From Pseudomonas sp. PICF141 (lineage in GTDB: Bacteria > Pseudomonadota > Gammaproteobacteria > Pseudomonadales > Pseudomonadaceae), in NCBI RefSeq assembly GCF_002286815.1, contig NZ_MUNM01000087.1, positions 62,001-126,000 on the forward strand: a stretch of DNA of 64,000 nt, in the 5' to 3' direction. Within the stretch, counting starts at the first letter, position 1; every line of letters starts with the position of its first letter. The position numbers and the translations under genes were made by a program. This document shows, piece after piece, positions 33,620 through 42,994 of the stretch. Below the pieces are notes generated by a model. It was given only the letters and a program-made list of their open reading frames with translations. It was not told the DNA's origin and ran no database searches.

Positions 33620-33847
33620 TCAGTCGAACAGATGCTTGGGCACGTCGTGCTTGAGCATCAATTGGCATTGTTCGCTTTCCGGATCGAAGACGATCAACGC
33701 CTGGCCCTTGGTCAATGCCTGACGAACGCGCAGCACGCGGGTTTCCAGCGGTGTGTCATCGCCATTGTCCGTGCCGTCGCGGGTCACGAAATCCTCGATC
33801 AGGCGGGTCAGCGTGTCGACTTCAAGTTGGTCGTGGGGAATCAGCAT
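33620..33847 (-). CDS. YheU family protein (UPF0270)
   Basis: This 75-residue protein starts MLIPHDQLEVDTLTRLIEDFVTRDGTD, the standard UPF0270 pattern. It is soluble; the function is unknown. GAGGTG precedes the ATG. It converges with the csrA paralogue, the stops lying 5 nt apart. Confidence 0.88.
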   Translation of the reverse strand: MLIPHDQLEVDTLTRLIEDFVTRDGTDNGDDTPLETRVLRVRQALTKGQALIVFDPESEQCQLMLKHDVPKHLFD

Positions 33848-33931
33848 AAGGCACCTCGGCTAAACAATGGCGCGATGCTACGGCGAATGGGCGATTGCGG
33901 CTAGCCTGGGGCTCACGTGGCGCCTGATCTA

Positions 33932-33962
33932 CCGCCTTCGCGGGCAAGCCTCGCTCCTACAG
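33932..33962. repeat. Single REP element
   Basis: GCCTTCGCGGGCAAGCCTCG then CTCCTACAG is one unpaired REP of the type found as doublets at 15207 and 35454. Confidence 0.75.
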
Positions 33963-33990
33963 GTACGCGTCGTGCGGGATATTGCGTCTT

Positions 33991-34092
33991 GATCGTTCCC
34001 ACGCTCTGCGTGGGAATGCCTCAGGGGACGCTCCGCGTTCCAGCTCTCGGAAGGGACGCGGAGCGACCCGGGCTGCGTCGTGGGAACGTTCG
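33991..34092. repeat. Composite palindromic element
   Basis: It starts GATCGTTCCCACGCTCTGCG and ends near GCGTCGTGGGAACG. Inside is a second inverted pair, GGACGCTCCGCG and GGACGCGGAGCG. Same family as 35319-35423 and the short 4923-4953 copy; this copy is somewhat degenerate at the right end. Confidence 0.72.
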
Positions 34093-34102
34093 TAGGAAAC
34101 AA

Positions 34103-35293
34103 TCAACCGTCTGAACGCTGCCCGATCAAGCTGTCCACCGACGGCACCCGGGTATCGCTTTCCATCTGCGTCTCGTGTTCGAGCTGATGACTGAACCGGT
34201 CCAGTGAGCCCTTGGCCGGTTGTGCATCGCTGGCGAACACTGGCGGGCTGAGGATGTAGGCGCCGAGCAGGCGGCTGAGGGCGGCGAGGCTGTCGATGTG
34301 GGTGCGTTCATAACCGTGGGTGGCATCGCAACCGAAAGCGAGCAGGGCGGTGCGAATGTCGTGGCCGGCCGTAACGGCAGAGTGAGCATCGCTGAAGTAA
34401 TAGCGGAACAGGTCGCGACGCGCCGGCAGTTCGTTGTCGCTGGCAAGCCGCAGCAGGTGGCGTGACAAGTGATAGTCATAAGGCCCGCCGGAATCCTGCA
34501 TCGCCACGCTCACCGCGTGTTCGCTGGACTGCTGGCCGGGCGCGACCGGCGCGATGTCGATGCCGACGAATTCACTGACATCCCAAGGCAGCGCAGCCGC
34601 TGCACCGCTGCCGGTTTCTTCGGTGATGGTGAACAGCGGATGGCAGTCGATCATCAGTTCTTCGCCGCTGTCGACAATGGCTTTGAGCGCCGCCAGCAGT
34701 GCGGCAACGCCGGCCTTGTCGTCGAGGTGACGGGCGCTGATGTGGCCGCTTTCGGTGAACTCCGGCAACGGGTCGAAGGCGACGAAATCGCCGACGCTGA
34801 TCCCCAGCGAATCGCAATCGGCGCGGGTGGCGCAGTAGGCGTCCAGGCGCAATTCGATGTGATCCCAACTGATCGGCAGTTCATCCACGGCAGTATTGAA
34901 TGCGTGCCCGGAAGCCATCAACGGCAACACGCTGCCGCGGATCACGCCGTTGTCGGTGAACAGACTGACACGGCTGCCTTCGGCAAAACGGCTGGACCAG
35001 CAACCGACCGGCGCCAGGGTCAGGCGACCGTTGTCCTTGATCGCGCGAACCGCCGCGCCAATGGTGTCCAGGTGGGCGGAGACGGCACGGTCCGGGGTGT
35101 TTTTCTTGCCCTTGAGGGTGGCGCGGATGGTGCCACGACGGGTCATCTCAAAGGGAATGCCCAGCTCTTCGAGACGCTCGGCGACGTAACGCACGATGGT
35201 GTCGGTGAAGCCGGTGGGGCTGGGAATGGCGAGCATTTCCAGCAGGACTTTTTGCAGATAATCGAGATCCGGTTCGGGAATCTTGCGGGTCAT
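34103..35293 (-). CDS. Osmoprotectant NAGGN system M42 family peptidase
   Basis: This 396-residue metallopeptidase has M42 hallmarks: SAHLDTIG (first metal His-Asp), DDKAG (bridging Asp), EETGSGAA (catalytic Glu pair) and the final DATHGYERTH. It belongs to the subgroup found with N-acetylglutaminylglutamine amide synthesis genes. It may turn over or trim the dipeptide. Two composite repeat elements separate it from the synthetase gene. The ATG at 35293 has CAGGAG before it; an open extension upstream runs through repeat DNA. Confidence 0.88.
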   Translation of the reverse strand: MTRKIPEPDLDYLQKVLLEMLAIPSPTGFTDTIVRYVAERLEELGIPFEMTRRGTIRATLKGKKNTPDRAVSAHLDTIGAAVRAIKDNGRLTLAPVGCWSSRFAEGSRVSLFTDNGVIRGSVLPLMASGHAFNTAVDELPISWDHIELRLDAYCATRADCDSLGISVGDFVAFDPLPEFTESGHISARHLDDKAGVAALLAALKAIVDSGEELMIDCHPLFTITEETGSGAAAALPWDVSEFVGIDIAPVAPGQQSSEHAVSVAMQDSGGPYDYHLSRHLLRLASDNELPARRDLFRYYFSDAHSAVTAGHDIRTALLAFGCDATHGYERTHIDSLAALSRLLGAYILSPPVFASDAQPAKGSLDRFSHQLEHETQMESDTRVPSVDSLIGQRSDG

Positions 35294-35318
35294 GGAAACT
35301 CCTGATGGGTTGAGAGCT

Positions 35319-35423
35319 GATCGTTCCCACGCTCTGCGTGGGAATGCAGCCAGGGACGCTCTGCGTCCCAAGTGGACGCGGAGCGTCCGAGGAGTCATTA
35401 CCACGCAGAGCGTGGGAATGATC
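35319..35423. repeat. Composite palindromic element
   Basis: The outer arms GATCGTTCCCACGCTCTGCG and CGCAGAGCGTGGGAATGATC enclose an inner pair, GGACGCTCTGCGTCC and GGACGCGGAGCGTCC. The nested symmetry marks a non-autonomous mobile repeat. It is the best-preserved copy of the family in the window. Confidence 0.85.
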
Positions 35424-35453
35424 ATGAAAGGAAATCTACGTTGCCTGTCAGGC

Positions 35454-35532
35454 CGCCTTCGCGGGCAAGCCTCGCACCTACAGAATTGGTATCGTCGCCT
35501 CATATCTGTAGGAGCGAGGCTTGCCCGCGAAG
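35454..35532. repeat. REP doublet
   Basis: GCCTTCGCGGGCAAGCCTCG is followed about 40 nt later by its inverse. It fills the rest of the 262-nt gap between the NAGGN synthetase and peptidase genes. Confidence 0.85.
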
Positions 35533-35555
35533 ACGCCCGTCCAGGCACTGCATTA

Positions 35556-37304
35556 CTAAGAGGCCGCCGGATGACTATGCGGAAACAACAAATCCACAAA
35601 CCGCTCGGCCGTCGGCTGCGGTTCATGGTTGGCCAGCCCGGCGCGTTCATTGGCTTCGATAAACACATACTGCGGCTGGTCGGCGGCCGGCACCATCAGG
35701 TCGAGCCCGACCATCGGAATATCCAGCGCCCGCGCCGCACGCACCGCCGCGTCCACCAAGGTTGGATGCAAAATCGCCGTGACGTCTTCCAGAATGCCGC
35801 CGGTATGAAGATTGGCCGTGCGCCGCACGAACAGATGCTCACCAGCCGACAGAATGCTGCTGTAGTCGTAACCTGCCGCCTGCACGGTGCGCTGGGTCTC
35901 GTGGTCCAGCGGAATTTTGCTTTCACCGCTGGTTGCTGCCTGACGGCGACGGCTCTGGGCCTCGATCAGCGCACCGATGGAATGCTGACCATCGCCCACC
36001 ACTTCCGCCGGTCGGCGAATGGCGGCGGCGACCACTTCGAAGCCGATCACCAGAATCCGTAAGTCGAGGCCTTCATGGAAGCTTTCCAGCAGCACTCGAC
36101 TGTCGAAGGTGCGGGCGTTTTCGATGGCTTGCTGGACCTCTTCGATGGTCCGTAAATCCACCGCCACCCCTTGGCCCTGTTCACCGTCCAGCGGTTTGAC
36201 CACCACCCGTTGGTGCTCGTCGAGAAACGCCAGATTATCGTCCACGCTCCCCGCCAGTTGTTGGGCGGGCAGTGCCAGACCGGCGTTTTTCAGCACTTTG
36301 TGGGTCAGGCTTTTGTCCTGGCACAACGTCATGCTGATGGCGCTGGTCAGGTCGCTCAGGGATTCGCGGCAACGTACCCGACGACTGCCGTGAATCAAGG
36401 TGAACAAGCCGGCTTGCGCGTCATCCACCTGCACATCAATGCCGCGCCGATGCGCCTCCTCGACGATGATCCGCGCATACGGATTGAACTCGGCTTGCGG
36501 GCCAGGGCCAAGAAACAACGGCTGGTTGATGCCGTTCTTGCGCTTGATGGCGAAGGTCGACAAATTGCGAAAACCGAGCTTGGCGTAAAGACATTTCGCC
36601 TGACGGTTGTTGTGCAGCACCGACAGGTCCAGGTAACTCAAGCCACGGCTCATGAAGTGTTCGATCAAGTGCCGCACCAGCACCTCACCGACGCCTGGGC
36701 GCGAACAGTGCGGATCGACCGCCAGGCACCACAGGCTGCTGCCATTTTCCGGGTCATTGAAGGCCTTGTGATGATTCAGGCCCATGACACTGCCGATGAT
36801 GGTGCCGCTGTCCTCATCCTCGGCCAGCCAGTAAACCGGGCCGCCCTGGTGATGGGGCGTCAGCAAATTCGCATCGATGGGCAGCATGCCGCGTGCCTGA
36901 TACAGCTGATTGATGGCCTGCCAGTCCGCCTCGCTTTGCGCCCGACGGATGCGAAAGCCGCGAAACACTCGGGTGGCCTGACGGTAATCGCTGAACCACA
37001 GGCGCAAGGTGTCGGAGGGGTCAAGAAACAGTTGCGCCGGCTCCAGCCCCAACACTTGCTGGGGCGCGGCAACGTACAAGGCGATGTCCCGCTCACCGGG
37101 TTGCTCATTGAGCAACTCTTGGGCAAGGCTCGCCGCATCGGGAAAGGTGTGGCCGATCAGCAGCCGGCCCCAACCGCAATGCACCGCGATTGGCGCGGCG
37201 CCCAATTCGCTGCCGTCTTCGGCCAGGCGCGCTTGCAGGCGTTCATAAGAGGGCGTCTGACCGCGCAACAAGCGTTGGCTATAAGCCGTGGCGTGAGGTT
37301 TCAT
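35556..37304 (-). CDS. ngg: N-acetylglutaminylglutamine synthetase
   Basis: This 582-residue fusion has an N-terminal GNAT acetyltransferase domain (residues about 110-270; LWCLAVDPHCSRPGVGEVLVRHLI is the acetyl-CoA loop) and a C-terminal ATP-grasp ligase (VVKPLDGEQGQGV, then LLESFHEGLDLRILVIG, and VGLDLMVP). It would acetylate glutamine and join a second glutamine to make the NAGGN dipeptide, an osmoprotectant of Pseudomonas. The amidotransferase gene ends 3 nt before its start. Confidence 0.9.
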   Translation of the reverse strand: MKPHATAYSQRLLRGQTPSYERLQARLAEDGSELGAAPIAVHCGWGRLLIGHTFPDAASLAQELLNEQPGERDIALYVAAPQQVLGLEPAQLFLDPSDTLRLWFSDYRQATRVFRGFRIRRAQSEADWQAINQLYQARGMLPIDANLLTPHHQGGPVYWLAEDEDSGTIIGSVMGLNHHKAFNDPENGSSLWCLAVDPHCSRPGVGEVLVRHLIEHFMSRGLSYLDLSVLHNNRQAKCLYAKLGFRNLSTFAIKRKNGINQPLFLGPGPQAEFNPYARIIVEEAHRRGIDVQVDDAQAGLFTLIHGSRRVRCRESLSDLTSAISMTLCQDKSLTHKVLKNAGLALPAQQLAGSVDDNLAFLDEHQRVVVKPLDGEQGQGVAVDLRTIEEVQQAIENARTFDSRVLLESFHEGLDLRILVIGFEVVAAAIRRPAEVVGDGQHSIGALIEAQSRRRQAATSGESKIPLDHETQRTVQAAGYDYSSILSAGEHLFVRRTANLHTGGILEDVTAILHPTLVDAAVRAARALDIPMVGLDLMVPAADQPQYVFIEANERAGLANHEPQPTAERFVDLLFPHSHPAAS

Positions 37305-37307
37305 CGA

Positions 37308-39080
37308 TCAGATTCCTTGTTCACTGAGCCACAGGTTCAGGGCTGCCAATTGCCACAGCCTGGAGCCGCGCAACGGGGTCAGTTGACCTTGTGGATCGGT
37401 CAGCAGACGGTCGAGCATGGCGGGGTTGAACAGGCCACGATCCTGACTCGGATCGAGCAGCAGTTCGCGCACCCAGTTCAGCGTGTCGCCCTGCAAATGC
37501 TTGAGGCCGGGGACCGGGAAGTAACCCTTTTTGCGGTCGATCACTTCACTGGGAATGACCAGCCGCGCCGCTTCTTTCAAGACTTGCTTGCCGCCATCGG
37601 GCAGTTTGAACTTGCCCGGCACCCGCGCCGACAACTCCACCAGGCGATAGTCGAGAAACGGCGTACGCGCTTCCAGACCCCAGGCCATGGTCATGTTGTC
37701 GACGCGTTTGACCGGGTCATCCACCAGCATCACGGTGCTGTCCAGGCGCAAGGCTTTGTCCACGGCTGCGTCGGCACCGGGCTGGGCGAAATGCTCCTTC
37801 ACGAAGTCGCCGGCCGCGTCGTTGGCCGTCAGCCACTTCGGCTGCACCGTGGCGGCGTAATCGGCGTAGCTGCGGTCGAAAAACGCATCGCGATACGCCG
37901 CATACGGATCGCTCGCACCATCCACCTGCGGATACCAGTGATACCCGGCGAACAACTCGTCTGCGCCCTGGCCGCTTTGCACCACCTTGCAATGCCTGGC
38001 CACTTCCCGCGACAGCAGATAGAACGCGATGCAGTCATGACTGACCATCGGCTCGCTCATGGCGCGAAACGCCGCGGGCAGTTGCTCGATGATCTCTTTT
38101 TCGTCGATGCGCAGTTGATGGTGTTGCGTGCCGTAGTGTTTGGCGATCAGGTCCGAATACTGGAATTCGTCACCGCGCTCGCCGCCGGCATCCTGGAAAC
38201 CGATGGAAAAGGTCGACAGATTTTCGACCCCGACTTCGCGCAACAGGCCTACCAACAGACTTGAATCGACGCCGCCGGAAAGCAGCACGCCAACATCCAC
38301 CGCCGCCCGTTGACGGATCGCCACCGCATCGCGGGTGCTGTCGAGTACGCGGTCGCGCCAGTCTTCGAGGGTCAGGTTCACTTCGTCGGCATGTGGGCCG
38401 TAGGGCAGGGTCCACCAGGTGTTCTGCTCGGTGCTGCCGTCCGCGTCGATGCGCATCCAGCTCGCCGGGGGCAGCTTTTCGATGCCCGCCAGCAAGGTGC
38501 GCGGGGCCGGAACCACGGCGTGGAAATTCAGATAATGATTGAGCGCCACCGGGTCGAGGATCGGGTTGATGTCGCCGCCCTTGAGCAAGGCCGGCAGGGA
38601 GGAGGCAAAGCGCAGGCGTTGACCGGTGCGCGACAGGTACAACGGCTTCACGCCGAGACGGTCGCGGGCAATGAACAGACGCTTGGCGTCGCGCTCCCAA
38701 ATGGCGAAGGCGAACATGCCATTGAGTTTGGGTAACAGAGCTTCGCCCCAGGCGTGATACCCCTTGAGCAGCACTTCGGTGTCGCCATCGGAGTAGAAGG
38801 CGTAACCGAGGTTTTCAAGCTCAGTGCGCAGTTCCGGGAAGTTGTAGATCGCGCCGTTGAAGGCCAGGGACAGGCCCAGTTGGTGGTCGATCATCGGCTG
38901 GGCCGAGCCGTCCGACAGGTCCATGATTTTCAGGCGCCGATGGCCCAGGGCAATCGGCCCCTGGCTGTGGAAACCCCATGCGTCGGGGCCACGAGGGGCC
39001 AGGTGATGGGTGATTCGTTCAATGGCTGCGAGGTCCGCAGGTTGATGGTCGAAACGTAATTCTCCAGCTAATCCGCACAT
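37308..39080 (-). CDS. asnO: N-acetylglutaminylglutamine amidotransferase (asparagine synthase type)
   Basis: This 590-residue protein begins MCGLAGEL, with Cys2 the glutaminase nucleophile after Met removal. Its N-terminal glutamine amidotransferase domain has HRRLKIMDLS, and the C-terminal synthetase domain has the ATP loop LLSGGVDSS. It makes the terminal amide of N-acetylglutaminylglutamine amide. It is the first gene of the NAGGN unit, downstream of mnmC on the same strand (123-nt gap). AAGGA precedes the ATG. Confidence 0.9.
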   Translation of the reverse strand: MCGLAGELRFDHQPADLAAIERITHHLAPRGPDAWGFHSQGPIALGHRRLKIMDLSDGSAQPMIDHQLGLSLAFNGAIYNFPELRTELENLGYAFYSDGDTEVLLKGYHAWGEALLPKLNGMFAFAIWERDAKRLFIARDRLGVKPLYLSRTGQRLRFASSLPALLKGGDINPILDPVALNHYLNFHAVVPAPRTLLAGIEKLPPASWMRIDADGSTEQNTWWTLPYGPHADEVNLTLEDWRDRVLDSTRDAVAIRQRAAVDVGVLLSGGVDSSLLVGLLREVGVENLSTFSIGFQDAGGERGDEFQYSDLIAKHYGTQHHQLRIDEKEIIEQLPAAFRAMSEPMVSHDCIAFYLLSREVARHCKVVQSGQGADELFAGYHWYPQVDGASDPYAAYRDAFFDRSYADYAATVQPKWLTANDAAGDFVKEHFAQPGADAAVDKALRLDSTVMLVDDPVKRVDNMTMAWGLEARTPFLDYRLVELSARVPGKFKLPDGGKQVLKEAARLVIPSEVIDRKKGYFPVPGLKHLQGDTLNWVRELLLDPSQDRGLFNPAMLDRLLTDPQGQLTPLRGSRLWQLAALNLWLSEQGI

Positions 39081-39203
39081 AAGTCCTTACCGGTTTTTCC
39101 GTTGGGGAGGGTCAATCGATACCTCGCCAAAAACGGCGGGTACCCGGAAACTGACCCAGCTGAACCCCTGGAGTTTTAGACCGATAAGTTATATGCCCAT
39201 GGA

Positions 39204-41186
39204 TCAGGCTTTTCCGCGAATCAACTGGCGCAAGGCAAAACGGTTGGGATGGCAGGCCTCGGCCACGGTTCTGGGCAAGGGCAGCGGCTCATTTTCAAGC
39301 CATGCCGCCAACAACTCGCCAGACAATGGCGCGGTGATCAAGCCGCGAGAACCATGACCGCTGTTGACGTAAAACCCCTCAAGCCATGGGCAGGGCGCAT
39401 CGGGCACTTGCCGGGCATCTTTGCTCAGCGCGGCATAGGCTTGGACGAAGGCAGCCTGGTCGGCCAACGGTCCGACGATCGGCAGGTAGTCCGGGCTGGT
39501 ACAGCGAAATGCCGCGCGTCCTTCAAGCTGTTGCGGGTCCAGTTCTGGAGCATGCAGACGGGCGACCAGGTCAGTGGAAATTTCCTCGAGCAACGCCAGG
39601 TTGCCGAGGTGTTCGGCGACAGTTGGGGCGAGCTCATCGCTTTTGAAATCGAAACTGGCGCCGAGGGTGTGTTCGCCCAGGCGTGCGGGCGCTACATAGC
39701 CTTCTGCGCAGACCACGGTGGCCAGGCGCTGGCTTTCAGGGGTTTGCGTCAGTCGGGTGATCTGGCCGCGAATGCGTTTGAGGGGCAAATCGGCGCTTTG
39801 AGGAAAACGCTTGATCTCGGCGGCGCCGGCCAGTATCACCACCGGCGCACTGGCCAGCAACGTATCGCCGTTCCAGGCTTGCCACTGATCATCGACCTTG
39901 CGCAGTTCCAGCACGTCGCGATGGGGCAGCCACTGGATGTTCGCTGAGCCCGCCTGCCACTGGCACAACGCGGGCGGATGAACCCAGCCGCCTTCAGGGT
40001 AGAACAAGCCGCCGTGGGCCAATTCGATGCCGGCCCGGGCCTGGGCCTGGGGTTGATCGAGCAGGTGCACCAGGCTCGGTGAAAAGGCCGAGGCCAATTG
40101 CGCCTGACGTTCGGCTTCTTTGGCATTGAAGGCCAGTTGCAAGACCCCGCAATCGTCCCAGTCGACGCCACGCTGCAGTTGTTCCAGCAGACGGCGGGTG
40201 TAGCCAAAACCGCTGACGATCAATTGCGACAACGCTGTGCCGTGGGCCGAAAGCTTGAGGTACAACACGCCCTGAGGATTGCCCGAGGCTTCCTGCGCCA
40301 GTGCTGCGTGGCGGTCCAGCAAGCTCACGTGCCAACCCCGCGCGGCCAGGCTGGCGGCACTGGCGCAACCGGCCAGCCCGGCACCGATCACCAAGGCGCG
40401 GCGTTCGCCGGTCAGCGGCTGTGGGCGAGCGAACCAGGGTTTTGCCATGGCTGGTTTAGCGGTCTCTTCAGGCCAACCGAGGAACGTGCCCCGCAGAATT
40501 TCCCATTTATGGCCGATGCCCGGGGTGCGCTTCATCTTGAAACCTGCCGCGTTCAGCAGGCGGCGCACCCAACCGGTGCTGGTGAAGGTGCTGATGGTCG
40601 AGCCGGGTGCCGCCAGGCGCGCCAGTTCGGCGAACAATTCGGCGGTCCACATGTCGGGGTTTTTCGCCGGGGCGAAACCGTCGAGAAACCAGGCGTCGAT
40701 CTGCGCATCCAGTTGTGGCAACTGCTCCAGTGCATCGCCGATCAGCAAGGTCAGGGTGACGCGGCCGTTGTCCAGCACCAGGCGCTGAAAGCCTTGATGG
40801 ATCGCGACGTATTGCGCCAGCAATTGATCGGCAAACGGCTTGAGTTCCGGCCATAACGCCAAGGCCCGTTGCAGATCGGGCGCGCTCAGCGGGTACTTTT
40901 CGACGCTGACAAAATGCAGTCGCGCGCCGGCCACCGCCTGTTGTTCGAACAACTGCCAGGCACAGAGAAAATTCAGCCCGGTGCCGAATCCGGTCTCGCC
41001 AATCACCAGTCGTCCATCCGCCGGCAAGGCGGCGAAACGCTCGTGCAAATCGTTTTGCTGCAGAAACACGTATCGGGTTTCTTCAAGGCCCGACTGGTCG
41101 GAAAAATACACATCATCGAACACCCGCGAACGCGGACGACCTTGAGCGTCCCAATCGAGTTGGGCGTGGGGCAATACAGGTTTCAT
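39204..41186 (-). CDS. mnmC: Bifunctional tRNA mnm5s2U34 methyltransferase/oxidoreductase
   Basis: This 660-residue protein has an N-terminal methyltransferase domain (GETGFGTGLNFL as the SAM loop, residues about 60-71; DAWFLDGFAPAKNPDMW) and a C-terminal FAD domain (ALVIGAGLAGCASAASLAARG). MnmC performs the last steps of 5-methylaminomethyl-2-thiouridine synthesis in tRNA wobble positions. The length and domain order are standard. It is divergent from the polyphosphate enzyme gene. Confidence 0.93.
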   Translation of the reverse strand: MKPVLPHAQLDWDAQGRPRSRVFDDVYFSDQSGLEETRYVFLQQNDLHERFAALPADGRLVIGETGFGTGLNFLCAWQLFEQQAVAGARLHFVSVEKYPLSAPDLQRALALWPELKPFADQLLAQYVAIHQGFQRLVLDNGRVTLTLLIGDALEQLPQLDAQIDAWFLDGFAPAKNPDMWTAELFAELARLAAPGSTISTFTSTGWVRRLLNAAGFKMKRTPGIGHKWEILRGTFLGWPEETAKPAMAKPWFARPQPLTGERRALVIGAGLAGCASAASLAARGWHVSLLDRHAALAQEASGNPQGVLYLKLSAHGTALSQLIVSGFGYTRRLLEQLQRGVDWDDCGVLQLAFNAKEAERQAQLASAFSPSLVHLLDQPQAQARAGIELAHGGLFYPEGGWVHPPALCQWQAGSANIQWLPHRDVLELRKVDDQWQAWNGDTLLASAPVVILAGAAEIKRFPQSADLPLKRIRGQITRLTQTPESQRLATVVCAEGYVAPARLGEHTLGASFDFKSDELAPTVAEHLGNLALLEEISTDLVARLHAPELDPQQLEGRAAFRCTSPDYLPIVGPLADQAAFVQAYAALSKDARQVPDAPCPWLEGFYVNSGHGSRGLITAPLSGELLAAWLENEPLPLPRTVAEACHPNRFALRQLIRGKA

Positions 41187-41365
41187 GGCAGGCTCGGCAA
41201 CGACAAGGTGGCCATTCTAGCCGATCGCTGCCGCGGTGCTTGATCCAAAATCCTGTAGGAGCGAGCGGTGCGGCACCCCTTCGCCACAAAAAACGCCCCT
41301 GGGAATTTCTCTGATGACGACCTGCCCAATCCGCTAGTCTTGCTCAATCCCCAAGGAGCTGCTCC
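41187..41365. other. Divergent promoter gap with degenerate REP
   Basis: The gap between mnmC and the polyphosphate phosphotransferase gene holds a single degenerate GTAGGAGCGAGCGGTG-type repeat (about 41254-41285). Promoters for both genes must lie here; AAGGAGCT is the right-hand ribosome-binding site. Confidence 0.4.
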
Positions 41366-42889
41366 ATGTTCGAATCTGCCGAAATCGGTCATACCATCGA
41401 CAAAGAAACCTATGACGCCGAAGTGCCGGCCCTGCGTGAAGCTTTGCTCGAAGCGCAGTTCGAACTTCGGCAGCAACAGCGTTTTCCAGTGATCATTTTG
41501 ATCAACGGCATTGAAGGGGCCGGCAAGGGCGAGACCGTCAAGTTGCTCAATGAATGGATGGACCCGCGCTCGATCGAGGTTCGCACCTTCGACCAGCAGA
41601 CCGACGAAGAACTGGCGCGACCGCCGGCCTGGCGCTACTGGCGGATGCTCCCGGCCAAGGGCCGCATGGGGATTTTCTTCGGCAACTGGTACAGCCAGAT
41701 GCTGCAAGGACGGGTTCATGGCTTGTTCAAGGATCCGCGACTCGATCAAAGCATCAACGGGGCCGAGCGGCTAGAGAAGATGCTGTGCGATGAAGGCGCG
41801 CTGATCTTCAAGTTCTGGTTTCATCTCTCCAAAAAACAAATGAAAGCGCGGCTCAAGGCGCTAGCTGATGACCCGTTGCACAGTTGGCGCATCAGCCCGC
41901 TGGACTGGCAGCAATCGCAGACCTACGACAAATTCGTCAAATACGGCGAACGGGTGCTGCGCCGCACCAGCCGCGACTATGCGCCGTGGCATGTGATTGC
42001 AGGCGTGGACGCGAATTATCGAAGCCTGGCAGTCGGCAAGATTCTGCTCGATGGCCTGCAAAGTGCACTGAAAAGACCCAGGATTCACCCGGACAAAGTC
42101 AGCGCCGCGCCCTTGTTCCCCAGCGTCGATCAGGTGAATTTGCTCGACAGCCTGGACATGACGCTGAGCCTGGACAAGGACGATTACGAGGAACAACTGA
42201 TTACCGAACAGGCACGGTTTTCCGGGTTGATGCGCGACAAGCGCATGCGTCGCCACGCGTTGATTGCATTGTTCGAAGGCAATGACGCGGCAGGCAAGGG
42301 CGGCGCGATCCGTCGGGTGGCCGCGGCACTCGACCCGCGCCAGTACGACATCGTGCCGATCGCCGCGCCTACCGAGGAAGAACGGGCCCAGCCGTATCTC
42401 TGGCGGTTCTGGCGGCATATCCCGGCCCGGGGCAAATTCACTGTGTTCGACCGTTCCTGGTATGGCCGGGTGCTGGTGGAGCGCATCGAAGGTTATTGCA
42501 GCAAGGCGGATTGGTTGCGCGCCTACGGTGAGATCAACGACTTCGAAGAACAGATCGCCGACGCCGGGGTGATTGTGGTCAAGTTCTGGCTGGCCATCGA
42601 CAAACAGACCCAACTGGAGCGCTTCCAGGAGCGTGAAGAAATCCCCTTCAAGCGTTTCAAGATCACCGACGACGACTGGCGCAATCGCGACAAGTGGGAC
42701 GATTACCGCACCGCCGTCGGCGACATGGTCGATCGCACCAGCACCGAGGTATCACCGTGGACCCTGGTGGAAGCCAACGACAAGCGCTGGGCGCGGGTCA
42801 AGGTCCTGCGCACCCTTAACCAGGCGCTGGAAGAAGCGTTCGAAAAGTCCGACAAACGCGAAAAGAAACTGCGAAAACGCAAGCGCTGA
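41366..42889 (+). CDS. pap: Polyphosphate:AMP phosphotransferase (two-domain PPK2)
   Basis: This 507-residue protein has two tandem PPK2 domains. The first has Walker A GIEGAGKGE (near residues 49-57), the second GNDAAGKGG (near 308-316) followed by the Walker B-lid region FDRSWYGRVLVERIEG. Tandem PPK2 enzymes make ADP from AMP with polyphosphate as donor. The C-terminus is strongly basic (KREKKLRKRKR), possibly for polyphosphate contact. Confidence 0.92.
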   Translation: MFESAEIGHTIDKETYDAEVPALREALLEAQFELRQQQRFPVIILINGIEGAGKGETVKLLNEWMDPRSIEVRTFDQQTDEELARPPAWRYWRMLPAKGRMGIFFGNWYSQMLQGRVHGLFKDPRLDQSINGAERLEKMLCDEGALIFKFWFHLSKKQMKARLKALADDPLHSWRISPLDWQQSQTYDKFVKYGERVLRRTSRDYAPWHVIAGVDANYRSLAVGKILLDGLQSALKRPRIHPDKVSAAPLFPSVDQVNLLDSLDMTLSLDKDDYEEQLITEQARFSGLMRDKRMRRHALIALFEGNDAAGKGGAIRRVAAALDPRQYDIVPIAAPTEEERAQPYLWRFWRHIPARGKFTVFDRSWYGRVLVERIEGYCSKADWLRAYGEINDFEEQIADAGVIVVKFWLAIDKQTQLERFQEREEIPFKRFKITDDDWRNRDKWDDYRTAVGDMVDRTSTEVSPWTLVEANDKRWARVKVLRTLNQALEEAFEKSDKREKKLRKRKR

Positions 42890-42994
42890 ACCGATGGCGG
42901 CGCATACGCGAGGTGAATGATTGTCGCGGTCAGTCATAGGGTGGACTTATGCTCGGTCCCACTCCTGACTGACAACAACAATGAGGTGTATGCC

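Noticed and set aside
36171..38264. Long plus-strand open frame (about 700 codons) opposite ngg and asnO
   Set aside because: It crosses two confirmed genes on the other strand and shows no protein motif; a high-GC antisense artefact.
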